DNA of 64,000 nt. Source: Litoreibacter albidus (GTDB lineage: Bacteria > Pseudomonadota > Alphaproteobacteria > Rhodobacterales > Rhodobacteraceae). How positions within the stretch are numbered: the first letter of the stretch is position 1; every line of letters starts with the position of its first letter. Location of the stretch: assembly GCF_900107015.1 (NCBI RefSeq), contig NZ_FNOI01000009.1:91744-155743 (forward strand), in the 5' to 3' direction. This document shows positions 27,453 through 37,000 of the stretch, in pieces. The notes below the pieces were generated by a model that was not told where the DNA came from, made no database searches, and worked only from the letters and a program-made list of their open reading frames with translations. Made by a program: the position numbers and the translations under genes.

Positions 27453-28727
27453 TCAGCGCATCATGCGCGGCAGCCAAAGCACGAGGTCTTCGGCAAATGT
27501 GATGATCCCGAGGCACAGCAGAAGCGGCACGTAGAAAGGCAGCAAGGCGACCAAAAGCTGACGCAGGCTGATCTTCGCAATCGTCGAGACAAGGAACAGT
27601 GACAGCCCCATTGGCGGCGTCAGCAAGCCCAGCATCAGGTTAAAGATCACGATGATACCAAGGTGCACAGGGTCGATGCCTGCGGCGACCAACGGGGGCG
27701 CAATGATCGGCACTACCAGCAGCGTCGCGGTGGTCGAGTCGAGAAACATGCCAGCGATAAAGAAGATCAAGTTCGCGATGATCAGAAGCACGATCGGGCT
27801 TTGGGCGAACTGCAAAATGAACTTGGCGAAGTCCTGTGGGATTTGCTCCACGGCCAAGATCCAGCCGAACATCGACGCCGCCGCAACGATCACCAGAATG
27901 GCGCTGGTTGACAGGGCCGTGTTCAATGTGGCTTGCCACATATGGCGCCATGTCAGCTCTCTGTAGACGACGGTTGCGATGAACAACACGTAAACCGCTG
28001 TCACGGATGCTGCTTCAGTCGGGGTAAAGAAACCCAGCATCATCCCCGCGATCATCAGCACGGGCGCCAGCAACGCTGGAAGTGCTGGCAGCAGGCTCAA
28101 CGCCACTTCCTTGACGGTCGGGCGACGTTCCGCCCGCGGCATCTTGGTGACGATTGCGATGATGGCGGCGGTGATCATAAGCAGCAGAATGCAGATCAAC
28201 GCAGGCACGATCCCTGCCACCAAAAGCTGCACGATGGAAACGCTCGTGACCGACCCGTAAACGATCAGCGGGATGCTTGGTGGAAAGATAGGGCCAACAA
28301 CAGCGGATGACGCGGTAACTGCCGCCGAGAATGGCGCGGAGAAGCCGCGCTTCTTCATGGCCTCAATCTCGATCCGGCCAAGCCCGCCGATGTCCGCCAA
28401 AGCAGCCCCCGACATGCCAGAGAAGATCAGGCTGGAGAAAATGTTGACCTGCGCCAAACCGCCCGGAATGCGGCCAACCAAAGTGTCGGCGAATTTGAAA
28501 ATCCGCTCGGTTACGCCGGACAGGTTCATCAGGTTGCCCACGAAAATGAACACCGGCACCGCGACCAGCGGAAAGCTGTCGAGCGCATAGGTCACACGCT
28601 GCGCCAGCATGCCGGGTGGCAATCCCTCCAGCAGGACATAGAGGATTGAGGGCAGCAAAATGGCGTAAACCACGCGCACGCCCAGCATGAAGAGTGCCAG
28701 GAACAAAATTATTAGTGCGATACCCAT
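27453..28727 (-). CDS. TRAP transporter large permease (DctM-type)
   Basis: 424 residues with about 12 hydrophobic segments, the ion-coupled transport subunit of a TRAP system. Visible are LNLSGVTERIFKFADTLVGRIPGGLAQVN spread near residues 65-95, SGMSGAALADIGGLG, and PPSIPLIVYGSVTS. The start is 1 base from the small-permease stop. It would use a sodium gradient to import the ligand delivered by the DctP-like protein encoded upstream. Confidence 0.93.
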   Translation of the reverse strand: MGIALIILFLALFMLGVRVVYAILLPSILYVLLEGLPPGMLAQRVTYALDSFPLVAVPVFIFVGNLMNLSGVTERIFKFADTLVGRIPGGLAQVNIFSSLIFSGMSGAALADIGGLGRIEIEAMKKRGFSAPFSAAVTASSAVVGPIFPPSIPLIVYGSVTSVSIVQLLVAGIVPALICILLLMITAAIIAIVTKMPRAERRPTVKEVALSLLPALPALLAPVLMIAGMMLGFFTPTEAASVTAVYVLFIATVVYRELTWRHMWQATLNTALSTSAILVIVAAASMFGWILAVEQIPQDFAKFILQFAQSPIVLLIIANLIFFIAGMFLDSTTATLLVVPIIAPPLVAAGIDPVHLGIIVIFNLMLGLLTPPMGLSLFLVSTIAKISLRQLLVALLPFYVPLLLCLGIITFAEDLVLWLPRMMR

Positions 28728-28728
28728 C

Positions 28729-29178
28729 TCAACGCCCCCCGTCAGTGATCTGCGCCATCAGGCGCAATGTGTGAAACACCGCGGCACCGGCAAAACCGAC
28801 AGCCGCAGCGCCAAGAAATACCCAAAACGGGATGCCCAACGTGGGCGTGGCATTGTTCATATTGCCGGAAATATTGGTGGCCGTGATCACCGCCATCGCG
28901 AGGGAGATGATCAGCCCGCACAGCGTGTTCATGACCGAAAGATACTTAGGCGCCCGCCCCGGCAGAGCGTTGCGAATTTCGGACATGCCGATGTTTTCAC
29001 GCGCACCAACCACCAGCGGGTAGGCCACGAACACGGACGCGATGAGCAAAACGCGGGTCAGCTCCTCCGCGCCGATGATCGCGCTGCCAACCACGTTGCG
29101 CATAACGACTTGGACAAAGGGGACCGTAACAAGTGCCGCGATAAGCAGAACACATATGGCTTGGAGAAGGCGGTGCAT
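28729..29178 (-). CDS. TRAP transporter small permease (DctQ-type)
   Basis: 149 residues from ATG 29178, which has AGGAA 6 bases upstream; an in-frame TTG at 29199 is less likely. Four transmembrane segments are visible, with the VVMRNVVGSAIIGAEELTRVLL stretch typical of DctQ at the end of segment 1 and start of segment 2. It pairs with the large permease downstream. Confidence 0.9.
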   Translation of the reverse strand: MHRLLQAICVLLIAALVTVPFVQVVMRNVVGSAIIGAEELTRVLLIASVFVAYPLVVGARENIGMSEIRNALPGRAPKYLSVMNTLCGLIISLAMAVITATNISGNMNNATPTLGIPFWVFLGAAAVGFAGAAVFHTLRLMAQITDGGR

Positions 29179-29202
29179 GACAAGTTCCTGAAACGTCAAA
29201 AA

Positions 29203-29229
29203 TGGGCCGACAGCATTGCCGCCGGCCCA
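29203..29229 (-). terminator. Attenuator-like hairpin between dctP- and dctQ-type genes
   Basis: On the minus strand TGGGCCG ... CGGCCCA is followed directly by TTTTTG. The loop can extend the stem by five further pairs (two G-U), leaving a 3-base tip. This has the shape of an intrinsic terminator placed 11 bases after the binding-protein stop, so it probably lets only part of transcription reach the permeases. Confidence 0.7.
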
Positions 29230-29240
29230 GTTGGGGGGAG

Positions 29241-30230
29241 TTATTTTACCGCAAGAATTTGCGCGATGTAGTCTTCGTACTCCGGGAAGTCCGTCTTGAT
29301 CTGTGGCAACACGCTGTTGCGGAATGCATCCATATCAAGGCCGTTTTCTTCCGTCGCGAAGGTCATGCCTTTGCCTTCCAGCTCTGCAATCAAGGTTGCT
29401 TCGGACTCTTGCGCCCACTGCAAAGACTGCTGCGCTTTGTCATCAAGCACTTTGACGATGGTGGCTTGTTGGTCTTCAGGCAGCTTCTGCCATGCTTTTT
29501 CGTTCACGAAAATCGCCAGCACGGATTGCATGTGACCCGTCATCGCAACGTGGCTTTGGACCTCGTGCAGGTTGTTTGCGGTGATCATCGTCAGTGGGTT
29601 TTCTTGCCCCACAACCAAGCCTGTCATCAGGGCTGTTGGCAGCTCTGCAACTTCGACAGGTGTTGGCGTGGCACCCATGCCTTTGATCATGGAAATCCAC
29701 AGATCCAGCGGAACCGCGCGGAATGGCTTGCCTGCCATGTCGGTAGGCGACTTGATCTCGAAGTTGGACGAGATGTGGCGCGCCCCACGGTAGATGCGGC
29801 CAATAACGCGCACGCCGCCCTCTTCGATCAGACGTTCATTCAACGCCTGTAGCGCGGGGGAGCTGGCAGGGTTGGTTGCGGCCAGCGCATGCGCCCCGTC
29901 GCGGTAGATAAACGGCGCGTTGAACACAGCGATTTCCGGCACGATGCGCGCCAATGATGCGAAGTCGTGGTGGCCCATGTGGATGGAGCCCAGCTTCACA
30001 CCGTCAACCATTTCGGCAACGTTGCCCAACTGGCTGCTGGGGAAGACTTGCACGGTGACTTCACCGTCAGTCGCGGTGCCGATTTCGGCTGCGGCTTCAG
30101 CGGCAAAGCGGGTTTGGAAGTCGCCTTCCGACCCAACATGCGCATAGCGCAGGTCGGCTGCGTGCGCTTGGGCTGCGAACAGGCCGATGGCTGCGGCAGT
30201 TACAAACTGCCGTGTAGAATTGATAAACAT
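29241..30230 (-). CDS. TRAP transporter substrate-binding protein (DctP-type)
   Basis: 329 residues with a signal peptide (about 1-24, AQAHA|AD). The DctP fold is indicated by FPSSQLGNVAEMVDGVKLGSI near residues 63-83 and by MAGKPFRAVPLDLWISM, where relatives carry the ligand-binding arginine of the RxP motif. Linked kinase and isomerase suggest a sugar-type ligand, which is uncommon for TRAP systems, most of which bind carboxylates. The ligand is not determined. Confidence 0.92.
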   Translation of the reverse strand: MFINSTRQFVTAAAIGLFAAQAHAADLRYAHVGSEGDFQTRFAAEAAAEIGTATDGEVTVQVFPSSQLGNVAEMVDGVKLGSIHMGHHDFASLARIVPEIAVFNAPFIYRDGAHALAATNPASSPALQALNERLIEEGGVRVIGRIYRGARHISSNFEIKSPTDMAGKPFRAVPLDLWISMIKGMGATPTPVEVAELPTALMTGLVVGQENPLTMITANNLHEVQSHVAMTGHMQSVLAIFVNEKAWQKLPEDQQATIVKVLDDKAQQSLQWAQESEATLIAELEGKGMTFATEENGLDMDAFRNSVLPQIKTDFPEYEDYIAQILAVK

Positions 30231-30250
30231 AGTTTCCTCCGTTGGTTGTC

Positions 30251-31000
30251 TTATGAAGCCTGTCGGTCTTTTCGCTCAAAGATCGAAATCAGGCTCTGGC
30301 GGCGTAACTCGTCGCCAATGGCAAAATGCTCCCTAAGCCGTCGGTCGGCTTTCTCAGGGTCTTTCGCCGCAATTGACAGAAACACTTCCCTGTGTGCTTC
30401 CACCAAATCCTTCATGATGGGGCCGCTTTGATAGGTCTTGCGCCGCTCCACATGGCTTTGTTTCAACAGGTCCGACAGCGCGCCATGCAGCACAATTAGC
30501 GACCGGCTGTGGCTGGCTGCGACGACCGCCTGATGGAACATGAAATCCGCGTGACCGCCTTTTTCAGAGTCGTCCAATGTTTGCAACAGCACATTCAACC
30601 ACTGGCTGATGCGTGACAGATCGCGGTCGTTGGCACGGTCGCAGGCCAGCCGGATCGCCTGACATTCAATCGCCACCCGCGCTTGCAAAACATCGTCGAG
30701 TACGTCCTGCTCTTGCGACAAACAAAACGTGAAGAAGTCTGACATAAGGCCGATGTCGACCTTGCCGATATAGGTGCCGCTGCCGTGGCGGATATCCAAA
30801 ACACCCAGCATGGACAGGGAGCGCATAACTTCACGCAGCAGGGGCCGCCCGACGCCCAGTTCCCTCGCCAACTCCCGCTCCGGCGCGACTTTGTCACCGA
30901 GGGTCAGCTCTCCATGGCGCAGCTTGGCCATAAAATACGCCACGATTCGATCCGCGCCCTTCTCGGCCTTCTCGTCCGTATGCCCAACCTCTAGATGCAT
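30251..31000 (-). CDS. GntR-family regulator, FadR/FCD subfamily
   Basis: 249 residues from ATG 31000, preceded by a perfect AGGAGG site 6 bases away. The N-terminal winged helix has APERELARELGVGRPLLREVMRSL split over residues 39-62. The C-terminal FCD domain is all-helical with the metal/ligand pattern (DFMFHQAV and later HREVF and HFAIGDE). It is the first gene of the TRAP/kinase operon and 20 bases upstream of the binding-protein gene, so autoregulation and control of that operon are likely. Confidence 0.9.
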   Translation of the reverse strand: MHLEVGHTDEKAEKGADRIVAYFMAKLRHGELTLGDKVAPERELARELGVGRPLLREVMRSLSMLGVLDIRHGSGTYIGKVDIGLMSDFFTFCLSQEQDVLDDVLQARVAIECQAIRLACDRANDRDLSRISQWLNVLLQTLDDSEKGGHADFMFHQAVVAASHSRSLIVLHGALSDLLKQSHVERRKTYQSGPIMKDLVEAHREVFLSIAAKDPEKADRRLREHFAIGDELRRQSLISIFERKDRQAS

Positions 31001-31400
31001 GACTGTCCTCCTGTGGCCAAGGTGGGAAAAGACAGGGACCATTAGCAAGACATTTCTTGGATGGTGGTTTTTCGGACGCCTACCGACGGTGCCGCCCAGT
31101 CCCAAACTTTTACATTTACCAGTTATTTATGGCGATTTTTGGCATCCTCTTCGTTTTGAGAGGCACACTCAATTGGTAAGACCACTACTTTTGAATCTGA
31201 CGTGGACTCGCGTATCACCGCGTTTGAAGCTTTCCCGACAAGTTCTCTGCATCGCCGCAATCGAGTCATTCGCGCCACCAGAAACGCCTCTCTTTTAGGC
31301 GATGACCGCCGTTTAACAGAAGTCATATGAACGACTCGCGACAATCGTATTGACAGCACGGCGACTGCATACTCATATTAAACCAATTCCAAAGTGGTTT
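31001..31400. promoter_or_regulatory. Divergent intergenic region with GntR-type operator candidates
   Basis: 400 bases with no convincing gene. ATTGGTAAGACCACT at 31172-31186 contains TGGT-aag-ACCA, close to the PdhR/FadR-type operator pattern TGGTnnnACCA. A second repeat, TAAACCA-9 nt-TGGTTTA at 31379-31401, overlaps the ATG of the peptide ATPase gene. Either GntR regulator in the window (30251-31000 or 40391-41098) could bind these sites. Confidence 0.5.
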
Positions 31401-32423
31401 ATGCAGAGGTTGAAATTGGTACACTCGGATAGCTCACCTAACGATGTGCTGCTGGAAGTTTCGGACTTCAGCCTCCGCTTTAAGGGCGCGCAGAAGGATT
31501 TGATCAGCCATGTCAGCTTTTCGGTCAAAGCGGGCCAGACTGTTTGTATCGTCGGCGAGTCGGGATGCGGGAAAAGTGTCACCTCTCTTGCTATGATGGG
31601 CCTCCTGCCAGAAGGTGCCGCGGAGATCCATGGCGGCGGTATCACGTTTGACGGACGCCACTACGACCTAAAGGATCAGAAGGCGCTGCGCGAATTTCGC
31701 GGCAGTCGCATGACGATGATCTTCCAAGAGCCGATGACATCGCTGAACCCGTCGTTTCGCATCGGGGACCAGATCGCGGAGGCCGTCCAATGCCACGGTG
31801 CGCACACCGCAGAAGAAGCCCGCGCCCGCGCCTTGGCGATGCTCGTTCGCGTTGGCATCCCCGCACCTGAAAAGCGGATGCGCGAGTACCCGCACCAGCT
31901 GTCCGGCGGCATGCGCCAGCGGGTGATGATCGCGATGGCCTTGGTGAACGACCCTGCCCTGCTGATCGCGGATGAGCCGACGACGGCGCTAGACGTGACC
32001 ATTCAAGCGCAAATTCTGGATCTGATCCGCGACCTGCAAGCCGAGACAAATATGGGCACGATCATGATCACCCATGATTTAGGTGTCGTGGCGGAGATCG
32101 CGGACACCGTGGCCGTGATGTACGCGGGCACCGTAGTGGAAGCAGGCCCCGCCGAGCAGATCTTCAACGACCCGCAGCACCCCTACACAATCGGTCTGAT
32201 GTCCTCGATCCCGAAGCTGACCGGCCCGCGCGGACGTTTGGCCACCGTGCCCGGCATGGTGCCAACCGCCGAGAACATGCCCGATGGCTGCCGGTTCGCC
32301 ACGCGTTGCCCCTTCGCCCAAGATATCTGCAAAACAGACCCCAAGCCGCAATCCTTTGGCAACGGCCACGTCGCGGCGTGTCATTTTGCGCCGCTCGATA
32401 CCCATTTTGAGGCCTGCGCATGA
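31401..32423 (+). CDS. Peptide ABC transporter ATPase (DppD/OppD-like)
   Basis: 340 residues. Walker A is GESGCGKSV, signature LSGGMRQR, Walker B LLIADEP and switch histidine in MITHDLGV. The C-terminal oligopeptide-transporter extension has the cysteine-rich [14 protein letters not shown] (iron-sulfur cluster type in DppD-like proteins). The start is uncertain: ATG 31401 lacks a ribosome site and lies in an inverted repeat, whereas TTG 31416 has AGAGG 6 bases upstream. It overlaps the second ATPase gene by four bases. Confidence 0.9.
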   Translation: MQRLKLVHSDSSPNDVLLEVSDFSLRFKGAQKDLISHVSFSVKAGQTVCIVGESGCGKSVTSLAMMGLLPEGAAEIHGGGITFDGRHYDLKDQKALREFRGSRMTMIFQEPMTSLNPSFRIGDQIAEAVQCHGAHTAEEARARALAMLVRVGIPAPEKRMREYPHQLSGGMRQRVMIAMALVNDPALLIADEPTTALDVTIQAQILDLIRDLQAETNMGTIMITHDLGVVAEIADTVAVMYAGTVVEAGPAEQIFNDPQHPYTIGLMSSIPKLTGPRGRLATVPGMVPTAENMPDGCRFATRCPFAQDICKTDPKPQSFGNGHVAACHFAPLDTHFEACA

Positions 32424-33526
32424 CCCAAGATCTGATCCTGCAAGCGACCGCACTCAAGAAATATTTCGAGACCGGGAGCAGCTTCACCGGCAAGTCCTCC
32501 GTTCGGGCCGTCGATGACGTCTCGCTGGATATCGCACGCGGCGAAACCTTCGCGATTGTGGGTGAATCCGGTTGTGGCAAATCCACCATGGCACGGCTGT
32601 TGATGCGGCTGCTGTCGCCCACGGACGGACAAGTCACGTTTGATGGGCAGGACGTCAGCAACCTGAAAGGCAAAGAGCTGAAGGCGCTGCGCCGTGACAT
32701 GCAGTTTATTTTCCAAGATCCGTTCTCCTCGCTGAACCCGCGCATGGCTGTGGGCAGTCTGGTGGGCGAACCTCTGGAGACGCATTTTCCCGAGATGAGC
32801 AAACAACAGCGGCGCACCAAGGTTGCGGAGTTGCTGGGCCTTGTGGGGCTGCGCGCGGAGCATGCGGAACGCTATCCGCACGAGTTTTCCGGCGGGCAAC
32901 GCCAACGCATCGGCATCGCGCGGGCCCTCGCGTCGTCGCCCAAACTGATCATCGGTGACGAACCCGTCTCCGCGCTGGACGTGTCGGTGCAGGCGCAAGT
33001 GATCAACTTGCTGAGCGATCTGCGCGACGACTTGGGCCTGACGCTGATCGTCATCGCCCACGATCTGGCCGTCATCCGCCATATGAGCGACCGCGTCGCG
33101 GTGATGTATCTGGGTAAAATCGTGGAGCAGGGTCCGGTCGACACGATCTTCAGCCAGCCCCGCCATCCCTATACCCGCGCTTTGCTGTCGGCGATCCCAG
33201 TGGCCGAACACGGGCGCGACCGCGACCGGATCACACTCGACGGGGACATGCCCAGCCCTGCCAACCCGCCATCGGGGTGCAGCTTCCACACGCGCTGCCC
33301 CTTTGCGCAAGACAAATGCAAGACCGACGTTCCCGCCTTGCGCGATACCGCCACCGTCGCAGGCCACACTGCCGCCTGCCATTTCTTTGATGACATCGCC
33401 GCAGCCCATCCGGATGCAGTGGTAGCCGACAGCCGCCCCGCCACGGAGGCGGCGCAATCCCGCTTTGACCTTTACCAAGACGCCATGCGCAACGGGGTCA
33501 CCCCCAAGGTGCGCCAACAGCAATAA
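32420..33526 (+). CDS. Peptide ABC transporter ATPase (DppF/OppF-like)
   Basis: 368 residues. Walker [10 protein letters not shown], signature FSGGQRQR, Walker B LIIGDEP, switch histidine in VIAHDLAV, and the C-terminal [14 protein letters not shown] extension. It forms a heterodimer with the preceding ATPase to power the DppBC-like permease encoded downstream. A tail of about 50 residues rich in Ala and Asp follows the usual end. Confidence 0.91.
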   Translation: MTQDLILQATALKKYFETGSSFTGKSSVRAVDDVSLDIARGETFAIVGESGCGKSTMARLLMRLLSPTDGQVTFDGQDVSNLKGKELKALRRDMQFIFQDPFSSLNPRMAVGSLVGEPLETHFPEMSKQQRRTKVAELLGLVGLRAEHAERYPHEFSGGQRQRIGIARALASSPKLIIGDEPVSALDVSVQAQVINLLSDLRDDLGLTLIVIAHDLAVIRHMSDRVAVMYLGKIVEQGPVDTIFSQPRHPYTRALLSAIPVAEHGRDRDRITLDGDMPSPANPPSGCSFHTRCPFAQDKCKTDVPALRDTATVAGHTAACHFFDDIAAAHPDAVVADSRPATEAAQSRFDLYQDAMRNGVTPKVRQQQ

Positions 33527-33563
33527 AAATGAACAATAAACCGGACAACAAGGAGTACATTAA

Positions 33564-35078
33564 ATGTCTTTTAATAAACTAACACTGGCCGCCGTCCTGA
33601 TGGGCGCAACGGCAATGGGCGCGCAAGCCGCCGATCTGCGCATTGCGCTGCAATCCGACGCGGACGTACTGGACCCAGATCAGTCGCGCACATTCGTTGG
33701 CCGCATTGTCTACACGTCCATGTGTGACAAGCTCGTCGACATCACGCCTGACCTTGAGTTCACACCGCAGCTGGCAACCGAATGGACCTTCTCCGAGGAC
33801 GGCAAACAGCTGACATTGAAACTGCGCGAAGATGTGGTGTTCCATGACGGCACGCCGTTTGATGCCGAAGCCGTAGCCGCCAACATCGACCGCAGCCAGA
33901 ACATGGAAGCCTCCCGCCGCAAGTCGGAGCTGTCTTCGATTGTGGGCACCGAAGTTTTGGGCAGCCATGAAATCCGCTTTGATCTGGCCAGCGCCGACGC
34001 GACGCTTCTGGCGCAACTCGCTGACCGCGCGGGTATGATGGTCTCCCCCACTGCTGCCGCTGAAGCAGGCGCAGACTTCGGGCTAAACCCAGTCTGCTCC
34101 GGCCCCTACAAATTCAAAGAGCGTGTGGCGCAGGACCGCATCGTTCTAGAGAAATTCGCCGACTACTATAACGCGGATGAATTCAACTTCGACACAGTCA
34201 CCTACCTGCCAATTCCGGACACCACCGTGCGCCTTGCCAACCTGCAATCGGGCGATATCGACCTGATCGAGCGGCTGGCCGCGACCGATCTGGAGCAAGC
34301 GGAATCTGACGCTGGCATCCAAGTCGAAAGCGCCGTGTCGCTGGGCTACCAAGGCATCACCTTCAACGTCAACAACGGCGAAAAAGGCGACAACCCATGG
34401 GGCAATGACAAACGCCTGCGTCAAGCGTTCAGCTACGCGCTGGACCGCGCCGCCATCAACCAAGTTGTGTTCAACGGTGCCTTCGCCGAGGGCAACCAAT
34501 CCTTCCCACCGAACTCCCCTTGGTACAGCACGGACTTCCCAGTTCCTGCCCGTGACATAGAGAAAGCCAAGGCGCTGCTGGCCGAAGCTGGCTACCCTGA
34601 CGGCATCGACCTAGAAGTTCAGGTGCCAAACACAACGGTGCCACTACAACTGATGCAGGTCGTGCAATCCATGGTGTCCGAGGCGGGCATCCGCGTGTCT
34701 TTGACATCCAAGGAGTTCGCGACACTGTTGGCAGACCAATCCGCAGGCGACTACACCGCCAGCCAAATCGGTTGGTCCGGTCGTGTTGATCCAGATGGCA
34801 ACATCCACCAGTTCATGACGACGGACGGCGGCATCAACGACTCCAAGTTCTCCAACGCGGAAGTTGATACCCTTCTGGACCGTGCGCGGACGTCGAACGA
34901 CCAAGCTGTGCGCAAGGAAAGCTACAACGCTGCCCGTGCCATTCTGAACGACGAGCAGCCAATCGTGTACGTCTACCACCAGACATGGATCTGGGCGCTG
35001 GACGACGCGATCAAAGGCTTCACACCTTACCCTGACGGCATGATCCGCCTTGCGGGTGTGACCAAAGACGAAGGCTAA
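33564..35078 (+). CDS. Peptide/nickel-type ABC transporter substrate-binding protein
   Basis: 504 residues, SBP family 5, with a signal peptide (about 1-22, AQA|AD). It has TPQLATEWTFSEDG, the LREDVVFHDGTPFDAEAV region near residues 91-108, and the late DYTASQIGWSGRVDPDGN. Family 5 proteins bind di- and oligopeptides, glutathione or other amides. The gamma-glutamyltransferase-like gene in the same operon hints at gamma-glutamyl peptides. AAGGAGTACATTAA precedes the ATG. Confidence 0.92.
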   Translation: MSFNKLTLAAVLMGATAMGAQAADLRIALQSDADVLDPDQSRTFVGRIVYTSMCDKLVDITPDLEFTPQLATEWTFSEDGKQLTLKLREDVVFHDGTPFDAEAVAANIDRSQNMEASRRKSELSSIVGTEVLGSHEIRFDLASADATLLAQLADRAGMMVSPTAAAEAGADFGLNPVCSGPYKFKERVAQDRIVLEKFADYYNADEFNFDTVTYLPIPDTTVRLANLQSGDIDLIERLAATDLEQAESDAGIQVESAVSLGYQGITFNVNNGEKGDNPWGNDKRLRQAFSYALDRAAINQVVFNGAFAEGNQSFPPNSPWYSTDFPVPARDIEKAKALLAEAGYPDGIDLEVQVPNTTVPLQLMQVVQSMVSEAGIRVSLTSKEFATLLADQSAGDYTASQIGWSGRVDPDGNIHQFMTTDGGINDSKFSNAEVDTLLDRARTSNDQAVRKESYNAARAILNDEQPIVYVYHQTWIWALDDAIKGFTPYPDGMIRLAGVTKDEG

Positions 35079-35089
35079 CGCCACTCACG

Positions 35090-35116
35090 CGCGCCGCCGG
35101 CTTGTCTGGCGGCGCG
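35090..35116 (+). other. Intercistronic stem-loop after the peptide-binding protein gene
   Basis: A perfect 9-bp GC-only stem, CGCGCCGCC / GGCGGCGCG, with a 9-base loop starts 12 bases past the stop. No immediate T-run follows. It has the same position as the hairpins after the other binding-protein genes here. Confidence 0.7.
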
Positions 35117-35141
35117 GCCACTCGCTCAAGGGTTTTTCCGG

Positions 35142-36086
35142 ATGCTTTCCTTTATCATGCGACGTCTGCTGATCGCGATACCAACGATCTTTCTGATCTC
35201 CATCTTCGTGTTCGCGCTGCAAAAGCTGCTGCCCGGTGATCCGGTGCTGGCTATGGCTGGCGAAGAACGTGACCCAGAGGTTCTGGAATACCTGCGAGAG
35301 AAATACCGCCTGAACGACCCTATTCCGGTGCAATATTTTACGTGGGTCGGCAACGCCCTGCGCGGCGATCTGGGTATCTCCTTGCGCACCAACCAGCCCG
35401 TGCTGGAACTGATCGGGCAAAAGCTGCCCGTCACCATTCAACTGGCCACCATGGCGATGATCTTCGCTCTCGTCATTGGCATCCCTGCCGGTATTTTGTC
35501 CGCCGTCAAGAAAGGCAGCGTGACGGATTACGTTGCCAACGTCGTCGCACTGTCGGGCCTGTCTATTCCAAACTTCTGGCTGGGTATCATGCTCATCTTG
35601 CTGGTGTCCGTGAAATGGCAACTGCTGCCCGCCTCTGGCTACGTGCCACTGAGCGAAGACCCGATACGCTCCATCACCGTGATGCTTATGCCTGCCTTCG
35701 TGTTGGGCACCGCGCTGGCGGCAACGCTGATGCGGCACACCAGATCGGCGATGCTGGGCGTGCTAAGCTCCGACTACGTGCGCACCGCGCGCGCCAAAGG
35801 TCTGGTGGAACGCCGCGTTATCCTGAAGCACGCGTTTCGCAACGCTTTGGCCCCCATCGTGACCCTCACGGCACTGCTGTTTGGCGAGCTGATTGCCGGC
35901 GCCGTATTGACCGAGCAGATTTTCACCATCCCCGGCTTTGGCAAACTGGTGGTCGATGCCGTCTTCAACCGTGACTACGCCGTGGTTCAGGGCATTGTGC
36001 TGGTGACCGCCGTGGGGTTCATTGTGATGAACCTCTTGGCTGACGTCGCTTACGTTTTGCTGAACCCCCGCCTGAGGAAGCAATAA
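35142..36086 (+). CDS. Peptide ABC transporter permease (DppB-like)
   Basis: 314 residues with about six transmembrane segments. The N-terminal MLSFIMRRLLIAIPTIFLI and the DPIPVQYFTW-like stretch are typical of DppB, and the EAA loop is DYVRTARAKGLVERRVI. One base is shared with the next permease gene, showing coupling. Confidence 0.92.
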   Translation: MLSFIMRRLLIAIPTIFLISIFVFALQKLLPGDPVLAMAGEERDPEVLEYLREKYRLNDPIPVQYFTWVGNALRGDLGISLRTNQPVLELIGQKLPVTIQLATMAMIFALVIGIPAGILSAVKKGSVTDYVANVVALSGLSIPNFWLGIMLILLVSVKWQLLPASGYVPLSEDPIRSITVMLMPAFVLGTALAATLMRHTRSAMLGVLSSDYVRTARAKGLVERRVILKHAFRNALAPIVTLTALLFGELIAGAVLTEQIFTIPGFGKLVVDAVFNRDYAVVQGIVLVTAVGFIVMNLLADVAYVLLNPRLRKQ

Positions 36087-36985
36087 TGGCCCAACCCGCA
36101 ACGCCCCTGACCATCGACGCGCAAAGCGCAGAAGACCCGGTCCTGTCGCATAAACCAGAGAACCGCGTGTGGAAGAAATTCCGTCATCACCGCAGCGCCA
36201 TGCTGGGCGGTATTCTGGTCGCCTTCTTCATCTTGTTGGCCGTCTTTGCGCCGCTTCTGCCGATCCCCGATCCCCTTGCCACCGACTGGGGCGCAGTTCG
36301 CAAAGCGCCGTCTATGGCGCATTGGCTGGGCACCGATGATTTGGGCCGCGATGTGCTGTCACGCCTGATCTGGGGCGCGCAGGCGTCCCTTCTGGCGGGC
36401 GTCGTTTCCGTGGCGATTGCGGTCAGTCTTGGTGTCCCGCTTGGCATTTTGGCCGGCTACTTTGGCGGCTGGACAGATGCCGTGATCTCCCGCTGTACTG
36501 AGGCCTTGTTGGCCGCACCCTTCCTGATCCTTGCGATCGCCTTGGCCGCGTTTCTTGGGCCAAGCCTGACGAATGCGATGATTGCAATCGGCATCTCCGC
36601 CACGCCTGTGTTTGTGCGCCTCACACGCGGTCAGGTGCTTAGCGTGGCCGCCGAAGACTATGTCGACAGTGCACGCGCAATCGGACTGCCGACACACCGC
36701 ATCCTCAGCCGTTATATCTTCCCCAACGTGCTGCCGCCCGTCTTGGTGCAAGCGACGTTAACCGTAGCCACCGCGATCATCGCGGAGGCGTCTTTGTCCT
36801 TCCTTGGCCTTGGACAGCAACCCCCCGCACCATCCTGGGGCTCCATGCTGAACACCGCCAAAAACTTCCTCACCCAAGCCCCGTGGATGGCGCTTTGGCC
36901 TGGCATCGCGATCTTCCTTGTCGTGCTGGGGTTCAACCTTCTTGGCGACGGGCTGCGCGATGCGCTTGACCCGCGCGAACAGTAA
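36086..36985 (+). CDS. Peptide ABC transporter permease (DppC-like)
   Basis: 299 residues. A cytoplasmic N-terminus of ~35 residues is followed by six transmembrane segments. HWLGTDDLGRDVLSRLIWGAQ is the hallmark of DppC proteins (about residues 73-93), and the EAA loop is EDYVDSARAIGLPTHRIL. It completes the peptide importer with the DppB-like partner. Confidence 0.93.
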   Translation: MAQPATPLTIDAQSAEDPVLSHKPENRVWKKFRHHRSAMLGGILVAFFILLAVFAPLLPIPDPLATDWGAVRKAPSMAHWLGTDDLGRDVLSRLIWGAQASLLAGVVSVAIAVSLGVPLGILAGYFGGWTDAVISRCTEALLAAPFLILAIALAAFLGPSLTNAMIAIGISATPVFVRLTRGQVLSVAAEDYVDSARAIGLPTHRILSRYIFPNVLPPVLVQATLTVATAIIAEASLSFLGLGQQPPAPSWGSMLNTAKNFLTQAPWMALWPGIAIFLVVLGFNLLGDGLRDALDPREQ

Positions 36986-37000
36986 ACATCTGGAGACCTC

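Noticed and set aside
31123..31359. 78-codon minus-strand frame in the 400-base intergenic region
   Set aside because: No ribosome site, no family likeness, and it covers candidate operators; a short chance frame is more likely.
32381..33523. 380-codon minus-strand frame opposite the second peptide ATPase gene
   Set aside because: The plus strand has all ABC ATPase motifs; the antisense product shows no domain likeness.
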